Assembly (NCBI GenBank): GCA_005798925.1
Contig: SYID01000015.1
Coordinates: 1 to 5,127 of the forward strand
Direction: 5' to 3'
DNA: 5,127 nt
Source of the DNA: Verrucomicrobiota bacterium
Lineage (GTDB): Bacteria; Verrucomicrobiota; Verrucomicrobiia; Opitutales; UBA953
In this document: positions 1 to 5,127 of the stretch, piece by piece
Numbering within the stretch: the first letter of the stretch is position 1
Layout: each line of letters begins with the position of its first letter
Made by a program: the position numbers and the translations under genes
The notes under the pieces: model-generated
The model's database searches: none
What the model saw: only the letters and a program-made list of their open reading frames with translations
Told to the model about the DNA's origin: nothing

Positions 1-1620
1 CTGCGGGAAGCCCTCGGGTTCGCCGTTGGCGCTCTCGGCGAACTTGTAGATCGCGGCGATCTGCTTGTCGGTGTCGCCGCCGAGGATCGTGGAGTTGAAG
101 GATTTTCCGCCCGGCCAGAACGAGGGCATCAGGGTGCCGGGACGATAGCCGGCGGGGTTGATGAGGTATTCGCGCAGCCAGCTTTCCTGCAGGCGGGCGG
201 CGAGGTTGCTGATGTCGGGCCCTTGGATGCCGAGCGACGGACGATCGCCCCAGCGATGGCAGGTGATGCAGCCCGCCCCGCCCTGCGTGCCCAGCAGCTT
301 ACGCCCAGCGGTGTCGTCTCCGCCTTCGAACTTCAAAGAAGCGCGCGCGTCGGCGACGCCCAGCAGCTTGGCGAGGTCCGCGACAGCCGGTCCGTAATGC
401 GGCATCTTGGTCTTCAGGTAAGGCCGGATGCGATAGGGTTCGCCGCTGTAGTGCGTGGTGAACAGGTCGGCGCCCTTGGCGGCCGGACGCTCGGTGAGCA
501 CGTTGGCGAGCCACTCCGGACGGAGCTTGCCGCCGACGCCGGTGAGGGGCGGCGGATAGCGACCGGTATCGCCGAGGTTATGGTCTCCCTGGAAATAGGG
601 CTTTCGACCGGCGTCGGGGCCGCCGAGTCCATCGCGCTCATGGCAGGCGACGCAGTTGAGCGCGTGCAAAGTGAGGTCGGCGGCCAGCTTGGCTGAGGCG
701 ACTTCGTCCTTCTTGGCGAGGAAGAGCTTCAACGAAGCGCGCTGGGCTTCGGAAAGCGCGTAGCGCGGGCCCTTGGCGTGACCGGCGTCCAGACAGCCGC
801 CTTCCGCCTTGTTCAGCGCCACGGGCTTGGCCGCGGCGTCCTTGGGCAGGTCATGGCAAGCGGCGCATTGGGCGGCGATGACGGCCTTGCGGCCGGCGAC
901 CGCGAGAGCCTTGTCGGCGACGACGGTCACGACAGGGACATCGGTGCGACCATCGCTGCCCTGGAATTCGAGCAGGTAGCCGGCGATGTCGACGGCGTCC
1001 TGCCGCACCATCGTGGTCTTCGGCATGCGGCCGTCGGTCCGCACCTTGAGCGGGTCGGCGATGAAGCCCGCGAGGCTGTCGAGGCTATGCTTGGCCTTAA
1101 GGTCGCCGAAGGCCACGCTGCGGTGCGTGAATTCCGAATCCTTGGGCAGGCCGTCGGGCGGGACGAAGCCCTTGCCCGGCGCATGGCACGCGACGCAGCC
1201 CAGCGTATTGAAGAGCTCGCCGCCCCGGGCGCCGTTCACGTGCAGGATCTTCGCCGGGCCCTTGGAAGCGGCCGGCGGCTTCAAAGAGGCGAGGTAATGT
1301 TCGATCGCGACAAGGGTCTTTTCATCCGCCTTCGCGAGGACCTGCGGCATGACGGTGCCAGGATGGACCGAGGCCGGATCGGCGATGAACTTGCGCAGCC
1401 AGTCCGAGCGGACGCGCTGGGTGACCGTGGCGAGCACGGGGCCGCGCATGGCGGGCAGGCCGGTCGCGCCGCCGTGGCAGTTCACGCATCCGAGCTCGTT
1501 GTAAAGGAGACGCCCGCCTTCGGCCGTCGGCGTCGCGGCGTGGAAGCGATCGAAGCCCACGACCAGCGGTTCGGCGCCCAGCGCGGCGCCGACCAAGAGG
1601 ATGGCGGCCCGGAAGATCAT
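1..1620 (-). CDS. Exported penta-heme c-type cytochrome (3'-truncated by window edge)
   Basis: The frame stays open for 540 codons from ATG 1620-1618 to the window edge with no stop, so the C-terminus is missing. Residues 1-16 look like a Sec signal peptide (MIFR, hydrophobic AAILLVGAALG, cleavage likely ALGA|EP). Five covalent haem motifs are visible: CVNCH (Cys45), CVACH (Cys142), CAACH (Cys252), CVACH (Cys323) and CITCH (Cys451). Class-I-like distal Met motifs follow four of them: GTVMP (Met91), GRMP (Met199), KTKMP (Met406) and GTLMP (Met498). The third haem unit has no Met. Segments before the Met motifs repeat loosely (DWLRKFIADP near 73-82, SWLREYLINP near 480-489), suggesting duplicated cytochrome c domains. 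The role is inferred to be periplasmic electron transfer from a sugar or alcohol oxidation. The start overlaps the upstream stop by four bases (ATGA), so translation is probably coupled. The missing part could hold another domain. The cytochrome assignment is secure; the redox partner is unknown. Confidence 0.92.
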   Translation of the reverse strand, partial: MIFRAAILLVGAALGAEPLVVGFDRFHAATPTAEGGRLLYNELGCVNCHGGATGLPAMRGPVLATVTQRVRSDWLRKFIADPASVHPGTVMPQVLAKADEKTLVAIEHYLASLKPPAASKGPAKILHVNGARGGELFNTLGCVACHAPGKGFVPPDGLPKDSEFTHRSVAFGDLKAKHSLDSLAGFIADPLKVRTDGRMPKTTMVRQDAVDIAGYLLEFQGSDGRTDVPVVTVVADKALAVAGRKAVIAAQCAACHDLPKDAAAKPVALNKAEGGCLDAGHAKGPRYALSEAQRASLKLFLAKKDEVASAKLAADLTLHALNCVACHERDGLGGPDAGRKPYFQGDHNLGDTGRYPPPLTGVGGKLRPEWLANVLTERPAAKGADLFTTHYSGEPYRIRPYLKTKMPHYGPAVADLAKLLGVADARASLKFEGGDDTAGRKLLGTQGGAGCITCHRWGDRPSLGIQGPDISNLAARLQESWLREYLINPAGYRPGTLMPSFWPGGKSFNSTILGGDTDKQIAAIYKFAESANGEPEGFPQ

Positions 1621-2543
1621 GCCGTCTCGCGGACGCACTTCTCGACGTAGGCGCGCGACTCGTTGATGAGCGCGGTGACCTCGGCGGTGGTCGGCATCAC
1701 GGGGATGCCACGGGGCGTGGGGTGCATGAAGAGTTCGACCTGGCCGTGGAAACGGATGTCGCGCAGGGCCTTCACGATCGGGCGGTAGTCGAGCTTGCCG
1801 CGGCCGGCCATCTGGCGGAGCTCCTCTTCCTTCGAGGCCTTCTTGGAGATGCCCTCGGAATGTTCCTGGAAATACATGAACGGCAGGTTCTTCGCGCCGA
1901 GGTCGCGCAGGAGCGCCGGGATCTGGTCCGCCCACTCATGCAGGTGGTGCGGCGCGAAGGCCACGCCGAGCGCGGGAGACTGGTTCAGTTCGGCGAAGGC
2001 GCGGAGCGAATCGGGATGGTGCAGCGCCTGATTCGCATGGTTCTCGATCGCGATGCGTACGCCCAGCTCCTCGGCCTTGGCGGCGTGGGGCTTCATCTCC
2101 TCGAGGAACTTGGCGATGGCCGCCTTGGCGGCCGCGCCGGAAGGGTTCTTCGGTCCGGTGCTGCCGCAGACGACCGTCGTGCCGCCATGCTGCTTCACCC
2201 AGGCCATCTCGTCCTGGAGCTTGAACGGACCGAGCGGGTAACGCGTGCTCACGCCGACCTTGACGCCATGCTTCTTCAGCAGCGCCGCGAAGGCCTCGTC
2301 GCCCAGCGCGGCGGCCTGCTCGCGCTGGTCGCCGTGCACCTTGCACCAGATATCGATCGACTCGCTGCCGGTCTTGGCGACCTCGGGCAGCACCTCGGCG
2401 AGCGGGGCGTAGCCGTACATCGCGGACGATAATACGTAACGCAGGCGGAAAGGCTCGGCGGCCTGGGCCCGCAAGGCGGGCGCGGCGGCCGCGGCGGCGG
2501 CGGCGAGGCCGGCGGCACGGAGGAAATCGCGACGGGAAAGCAT
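1617..2543 (-). CDS. Tat-exported sugar isomerase/epimerase-like TIM-barrel protein
   Basis: This is a 308-residue protein. ATG 2543 is chosen because it opens a textbook Tat signal: SRRDFLRAAG at residues 3-12, an eight-alanine stretch, and a likely cleavage AQA|AE after residue 28. A longer frame start at 2612 would bury this signal and overlap the upstream gene. The mature part fits the xylose-isomerase-like / AP-endonuclease-2 TIM-barrel family (PF01261 type). Visible landmarks are GVRIAIENH (Glu167, usual metal ligand), VAFAPHHL (194-201), FQEHSEG (225-231), the RGKLDY region (248-253) and a C-terminal VELFMHPTPRGIP (Glu270 as second acidic ligand). The family's usual Asp before the PxH motif appears to be Ala197, and Gln226 may stand where a His ligand is common. 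Substrate and reaction cannot be read from sequence; a periplasmic (keto)sugar isomerase, epimerase or lyase is plausible. It starts 4 bases after the PfpI-like gene and overlaps the cytochrome start by four bases. Confidence 0.9.
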   Translation of the reverse strand: MLSRRDFLRAAGLAAAAAAAAPALRAQAAEPFRLRYVLSSAMYGYAPLAEVLPEVAKTGSESIDIWCKVHGDQREQAAALGDEAFAALLKKHGVKVGVSTRYPLGPFKLQDEMAWVKQHGGTTVVCGSTGPKNPSGAAAKAAIAKFLEEMKPHAAKAEELGVRIAIENHANQALHHPDSLRAFAELNQSPALGVAFAPHHLHEWADQIPALLRDLGAKNLPFMYFQEHSEGISKKASKEEELRQMAGRGKLDYRPIVKALRDIRFHGQVELFMHPTPRGIPVMPTTAEVTALINESRAYVEKCVRETA

Positions 2544-2547
2544 GGGC

Positions 2548-3237
2548 TTACTTCTTGGCGACTTCGGCCTCGAGCATCTTGATCCACGGGCCGACGAAGG
2601 CGCCGTTGTCATGGAAGGTGCGGCCGCTGACCATGTTGCGGTCGATGACGACGGGGGCGTTGACGAACACGCCGCCGCAGACTTCGAGGTCGAACTTGCA
2701 CTTCGGCACGGTGGCCATGCGCAGGCCCTTCACGATGCCGGCGCGGGCGGGGATCTCGACGCCGTGGCAGACGCTCATCATCGGCTTCTTGTTCTCCCAG
2801 AACCAGCGGGTGGCGGCGAGCAGGGCTTCGTCCTCGCGGATGTACTCCGGAGCGCGGCCGCCGCTGAAGAAGATGCCGACGTATTCCTCGGGCTTGATGT
2901 CCTTGAAGGCGATGTCGGCGTTGATCGTGTAGCCCTCCCACTCCTTGGTGATCGTCCAGCCCGGCTTCACCTCGTGGAGCACGGTCTGGTAGACGCGCTT
3001 CTCGGGCGTCGCGAAGACGGGCTGGAAGCCGGCCTCCTGGAGGCGGTACACCGGATACATCGTGTCGAGCAGCTCGGTGGCGTCGCCGATGACGACGAGC
3101 ACCTTCGGCTTCTTCGCGTTCTCGGGCTTGTCGGCGCCCGACGAGATCGAGGCCTGGTTCTTGTTGTCGATGAGGCCGGCGGCGGCGGCGAGCGAGCACA
3201 GGCCGAGCAGGCCGACGGTGAGGAGACGGAGTTTCAT
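2548..3237 (-). CDS. Exported DJ-1/PfpI-family protein
   Basis: This is a 229-residue protein. ATG 3237 is preferred over an in-frame upstream start at 3297 because it begins a clear Sec signal peptide (MKLRLLTVGLLGLCSLAAAAG, cleavage near residue 20) and the longer form would run through the divergent promoter region. After a polar linker (21-43), the fold starts at KVLVVIGDA (45-53). The PfpI hallmarks are in order: Glu55 in the first loop, FFSGGRAPE with Glu131, the nucleophile elbow SVCHG with Cys157 and His158, and VVIDRNMVSGR (196-206) near the end. Cys157, His158 and Glu131 match the catalytic set known from PfpI-type proteases. Family members act as peptidases, chaperones or glyoxalase/deglycase-like enzymes, and sequence alone does not separate these. 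Cys14 is preceded by Leu at -1, which does not suit a lipobox, so a soluble periplasmic or secreted form is likelier than a lipoprotein. No good Shine-Dalgarno sits close to the ATG. It is first in the three-gene operon. Confidence 0.93.
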   Translation of the reverse strand: MKLRLLTVGLLGLCSLAAAAGLIDNKNQASISSGADKPENAKKPKVLVVIGDATELLDTMYPVYRLQEAGFQPVFATPEKRVYQTVLHEVKPGWTITKEWEGYTINADIAFKDIKPEEYVGIFFSGGRAPEYIREDEALLAATRWFWENKKPMMSVCHGVEIPARAGIVKGLRMATVPKCKFDLEVCGGVFVNAPVVIDRNMVSGRTFHDNGAFVGPWIKMLEAEVAKK

Positions 3238-3249
3238 GGGGATGTCAGG

Positions 3250-3278
3250 ACTATATCCTTTCTTGCCCGGGAAGTCAT
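3250..3278 (-). promoter_or_regulatory. Candidate sigma70-type promoter of the three-gene operon
   Basis: On the minus strand, ATGACT (3278-3273; 4 of 6 to TTGACA) and TATAGT (3255-3250; 5 of 6 to TATAAT) are separated by 17 bases. Transcription would begin near 3243, leaving a leader of only about six bases before ATG 3237. This fits the lack of a nearby Shine-Dalgarno. The assignment is by eye from a short region; an AAAGGA at 3261-3256 lies too far from the start to be a convincing ribosome binding site. Confidence 0.45.
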
Positions 3279-3290
3279 TACAGGTATGAT
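3263..3290 (+). promoter_or_regulatory. Candidate sigma70-type promoter of the XylR-like regulator
   Basis: TTGCCC (3263-3268; 4 of 6 to TTGACA) and TATGAT (3285-3290; 5 of 6 to TATAAT) are separated by 16 bases. Transcription would start near 3297, about 24 bases before ATG 3321. Its -35 side interlocks with that of the opposite promoter (3273-3278), so two polymerases probably could not bind at once. This is an inference from motif matches alone. Confidence 0.45.
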
Positions 3291-3292
3291 GC

Positions 3293-3313
3293 ACCAAAAG
3301 TAAGGTTTTTGGT
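3293..3313. promoter_or_regulatory. Inverted repeat, candidate operator in the divergent intergenic region
   Basis: ACCAAAA (3293-3299) and TTTTGGT (3307-3313) are perfect 7-base inverted arms around a 7-base spacer. Allowing one bulged base in the left arm, the arms extend to ATG-c-ACCAAAA (3289-3299) and TTTTGGTCAT (3307-3316). It is AT-rich within a very GC-rich window. It covers the predicted start of the regulator transcript (about 3297) and is centred about 60 bases upstream of the predicted operon transcript start. Autorepression plus upstream activation of the operon is a possible reading. AraC-type domains more often bind direct repeats, so the dyad might serve another protein or be a leader hairpin. 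Confidence 0.45.
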
Positions 3314-3320
3314 CATAGCC

Positions 3321-4484
3321 ATGCCCGCCCCCGCCCATCGCCGCGTCCCGCGGGTCGCCCTCCTCATCGAAACCACCCGCACGTACACCCGCGAACTGCT
3401 CGGCGGCGTGCGGGGCTACGTGGCGGCCCACGGGCCATGGTCGACCTACCTCGAACTCCGCGCCTTGGACTCCTCGCCGCCGACCTGGCTGAAGGACTGG
3501 GACGGCGACGGCATCCTCACCCGCACTTTCAGCGCGGAGACCTCCGAGCTGGTCGCGGCGACGGGCCTCCCCGCCGTCGAGCTCCGCTCCACGCACTTCG
3601 CCGGCGGCCGGCCGTTCGTGGGCTGCGACAACGAGGACATCGGCCGCATGGTGGCCGAGCATTTCTACGAGCGGGGCTTCCGGCACTTCGCGGCCTACAG
3701 CCAGCGCAACGAGCGGTTCTTCGTCGAGCGCGTGGCGAACTTCAAGAAGGTCGTCCGCTCCTACGGACACCGCTGCCGGGAGCTGCCCGAGGACCACCCG
3801 GAGCGCGTCCCCGACTGGGAGCAGAGCCAGGCGCGCCTCATCCGGTGGATCGCGCGGCTGCCCAAGCCGGTCGGCATCTTCGCCTCGACCGACCAGCTCG
3901 GCGTCCGCCTCCTCGAAGCCTGCCAGACGGCGGGCGTGGCGGTGCCCGAAGAAGTCGCCGTCGTCGGGGCCGAGAACGAGGAGACGCTCTGCAGTTTCAC
4001 CACCCCGCCCCTGTCCAGCGTGCGCTTCGACGGGCACGCGGTGGGCTTCGCCGCCGCCGAGCTGCTCGACCGGCTCATGCGCGGCGGGAAGGCGCGGCCC
4101 GGCCCGATCCTCGTCGCGCCGAAAGGCATCGTCGAGCGGGGCTCCTCGGGCGAGCGCGTCCTACGGGACCGCCTCGTCGCGCGCGCGACGGCGCTCATCC
4201 GCGAACGCGCCGTGCGCGGCCTGGACGTGAACGAGCTCGCCCGCGAACTCGGCGCCTCGCGCAGCACGCTCGACCGACGGATGAAGGCGGCGCTCAAGCG
4301 GACGCCGAAGGACGAGATCCTGCGCGTGCGCTTCCGCGAGGTCGAACGGCTGCTCCGCGACACCGACCTGACCATCGACCTGATCGCCGAACAGACGGGC
4401 TTCACGCACAGCCACTACCTGCAGGCGGCCTTCAAGGCGCGTTACGGGCGGACACCGGGGAAGTTCCGGCGGGCGAAGGCCTGA
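3321..4484 (+). CDS. XylR-like transcriptional regulator (sugar-sensor domain plus AraC-type HTH)
   Basis: This is a 387-residue protein from ATG 3321. A TTG at 3309 would add four residues but lies inside the inverted repeat and is less likely. Residues 9-275 resemble the periplasmic-binding-protein/LacI-type sensor: RVALLIETTRTYTRELLGGV at the N-terminus, FVGCDNEDIGRMVAEHF (99-115), GIFASTDQLGVRLLEACQ (185-202), VAVVGAENEE (212-221) and LSSVRFD (231-237). Residues 283-384 form an AraC-family DNA-binding domain with two helix-turn-helix units: VNELARELGASRSTLDRRMK (303-322), then IDLIAEQTGFTHSHYLQAAFK with YGRTPGKFRR near the end. Domain order and length match Escherichia coli XylR (392 residues), a xylose-responsive activator, but the ligand here cannot be assumed to be xylose. 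It is transcribed divergently from the operon across 83 bases, the usual arrangement for a local regulator. Its stop directly abuts the stop of the convergent ABC gene. Confidence 0.95.
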   Translation: MPAPAHRRVPRVALLIETTRTYTRELLGGVRGYVAAHGPWSTYLELRALDSSPPTWLKDWDGDGILTRTFSAETSELVAATGLPAVELRSTHFAGGRPFVGCDNEDIGRMVAEHFYERGFRHFAAYSQRNERFFVERVANFKKVVRSYGHRCRELPEDHPERVPDWEQSQARLIRWIARLPKPVGIFASTDQLGVRLLEACQTAGVAVPEEVAVVGAENEETLCSFTTPPLSSVRFDGHAVGFAAAELLDRLMRGGKARPGPILVAPKGIVERGSSGERVLRDRLVARATALIRERAVRGLDVNELARELGASRSTLDRRMKAALKRTPKDEILRVRFREVERLLRDTDLTIDLIAEQTGFTHSHYLQAAFKARYGRTPGKFRRAKA

Positions 4485-4490
4485 TCAGGC
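4479..4490. repeat. 12-base palindrome containing two abutting stop codons
   Basis: GCCTGATCAGGC is a perfect palindrome centred between 4484 and 4485. Its halves carry the TGA stop of the regulator (4482-4484) and, on the other strand, the TGA stop of the ABC ATPase (4487-4485). As a hairpin it would have only a 4-base stem with a GATC loop and no U-tract, so it is not a convincing intrinsic terminator. The symmetry partly follows from two abutting TGA stops, which by themselves give TGATCA. Confidence 0.7.
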
Positions 4491-5127
4491 GCGGAGGCCG
4501 ACGACGTCTTCGGGCTCGGCCCAGGCGTACACGACGGCCTTGGAGCCGACGCGCTGACGCGGATTGGCCTCGGCGACCTTGAGCACCACGCCGTCCTTGG
4601 TCCGGAAATCGTGCAGCGAGACGTCGCCCTGGAAGAGCGTGGCCGTGATGGCGCCGGCGAAGGCGTTCTCATCGGGCGCCATGTGGTCGAGCTTCAGGCA
4701 CTCGGGGCGGACGCACACCACGAGGGCGTCGCCGGGGGCCGGCGCCCGTTCCGGGGTGGCCAACGCGCCGCGGACCTCGCCGGCGGCGGTGGTCGCCACG
4801 AACTCGCCCGCGCCGACCTGGACGACCTTGGCGGGCAGGAGGTTCGCCGCGCCGAGGAAAGTCGCGATCCAGCTGTCCGCCGGACGGCGGTACAGGTCGA
4901 TGGGCCGGCCCGACTGGACCACGCGGCCGGCGCGCATGATCGCCAGGCGGTCGGCCATCGCGAAGGCGTCCTTCTGGTCGTGGAGCACGCAGAGCACCGT
5001 CACCCCGGCGGAACGCGCGAGCCCGCGGATGACTTCGCGCACTTCGGCGCGGGAGGCGGCGTCGAGATTGCTCAAAGGCTCGTCGAGCAGCAGGAGCGAC
5101 GGGCGCGCGGCGAGCACGCGGGCGAGC
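4485..5127 (-). CDS. ABC transporter ATP-binding protein with TOBE domain (5'-truncated by window edge)
   Basis: The frame enters from the right edge and 213 residues are visible; the Walker A, Q-loop and signature motif lie outside. The fragment begins LARVLAARPS, just after where a signature would sit. It continues with Walker B LLLLDEP (Asp15, Glu16 of the fragment), the D-loop SNLD (19-22) and the switch His in VLHDQKDAFAMADRLAIM (His49). The stretch QSGRPIDLYRRPADSWIATFLGAANLLPA (71-99) is typical of importers of the PotA/FbpC/UgpC group. Residues about 98-213 form a C-terminal TOBE-like regulatory region with VCVRPECLKL (137-146). The group imports polyamines, ferric iron, sulfate or sugars, and the substrate cannot be told from this half. 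The protein would be a cytoplasmic ATPase bound to a membrane permease encoded upstream, outside the window. No terminator separates it from the convergent regulator gene. Confidence 0.93.
   Translation of the reverse strand, partial: LARVLAARPSLLLLDEPLSNLDAASRAEVREVIRGLARSAGVTVLCVLHDQKDAFAMADRLAIMRAGRVVQSGRPIDLYRRPADSWIATFLGAANLLPAKVVQVGAGEFVATTAAGEVRGALATPERAPAPGDALVVCVRPECLKLDHMAPDENAFAGAITATLFQGDVSLHDFRTKDGVVLKVAEANPRQRVGSKAVVYAWAEPEDVVGLRA

Noticed and set aside
841..1150. Identical 10-mer CTTGGGCAGG at 841-850 and 1141-1150, exactly 300 bases apart
   Set aside because: Both encode LPK within two cytochrome domains, but the spacing to the nearby haem motifs differs (110 residues between motifs against 100 here) and the flanks do not match, so it is not evidence of a recent DNA duplication.
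778..1650. Long plus-strand open frame of 290 codons opposite the cytochrome
   Set aside because: It lies antisense to a frame with five CxxCH motifs and a signal peptide. Its own translation is low-complexity (Arg, Gly, Ala, Asp, Val rich), as expected from a GC-rich shadow frame.
2481..2504. GCC/GCG triplet run that might be a simple-sequence slippage tract
   Set aside because: It encodes eight alanines in the hydrophobic part of the Tat signal, a common composition in GC-rich genomes, and codons are mixed rather than a uniform repeat.
2542..3303. Plus-strand open frame of 253 codons opposite the PfpI-like gene
   Set aside because: The minus strand carries clear PfpI motifs, while this frame has no recognisable domain and a composition typical of an antisense shadow. 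It also covers the divergent promoter region.
3309..3320. TTG at 3309 as start of the regulator
   Set aside because: An AAGG at 3302-3305 is only three bases away, too near for a good ribosome site, and ATG 3321 gives a protein starting just before the conserved sensor domain.
3234..4037. Minus-strand frame of 267 codons opposite the regulator
   Set aside because: It has no recognisable motif and overlaps both the XylR-like gene and the intergenic promoter region; composition fits a shadow.
4478..4499. Possible hairpin GGCCT (4478-4482) with AGGCC (4495-4499) as a terminator
   Set aside because: The stem is 5 bases with a 12-base loop and no U-tract on either strand, which is too weak for an intrinsic terminator.
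3437..4582. Second plus-strand frame of 381 codons inside the regulator gene
   Set aside because: It is very Arg, Pro and Ala rich with no domain, overlaps the well-supported regulator in another frame and runs past its stop into the opposing ABC gene.

Overview
The window is GC-rich throughout (strong G/C preference at third codon positions) and densely coding. A PVC-superphylum bacterium, most likely Verrucomicrobiota, is suggested by three things together: a multi-CxxCH cytochrome c with a signal peptide, a Tat-exported xylose-isomerase-like TIM-barrel protein, and a XylR-type AraC regulator. This placement is an inference from gene content, not from a phylogenetic marker.

Layout. On the minus strand, reading from 3237 down to the left edge, three genes form an apparent operon: an exported PfpI/DJ-1-family protein (3237-2548), a Tat-signal sugar isomerase/epimerase-like protein (2543-1617), and a penta-heme c-type cytochrome (1620-1, C-terminus outside the window). 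The first two are 4 bases apart and the last two overlap by 4 bases (ATGA). An 83-base divergent intergenic region (3238-3320) holds overlapping promoter candidates for both directions and an inverted repeat. On the plus strand, 3321-4484 encodes a XylR-like regulator with a periplasmic-binding-protein-like sensor and an AraC helix-turn-helix domain. It converges with a minus-strand ABC-transporter ATPase (4485 to the right edge, N-terminus missing). The two stop codons abut with no base between them.

How the genes may work together (inference). All three operon products carry export signals, so the operon would build an extracytoplasmic module: a sugar-acting TIM-barrel enzyme, a c-type cytochrome able to take electrons from an oxidation step, and a PfpI-like protein that may deal with reactive carbonyls or damaged protein. 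The divergent regulator, whose sensor domain belongs to a sugar-binding type, would be the natural controller. The oxidoreductase that would feed the cytochrome is not in the window. The ABC ATPase belongs to a separate transcription unit.

No rRNA, tRNA, CRISPR array, insertion sequence or phage gene was recognised. The only non-coding stretch is the 83-base region at 3238-3320, so no gene-free stretch exceeds 300 bases.
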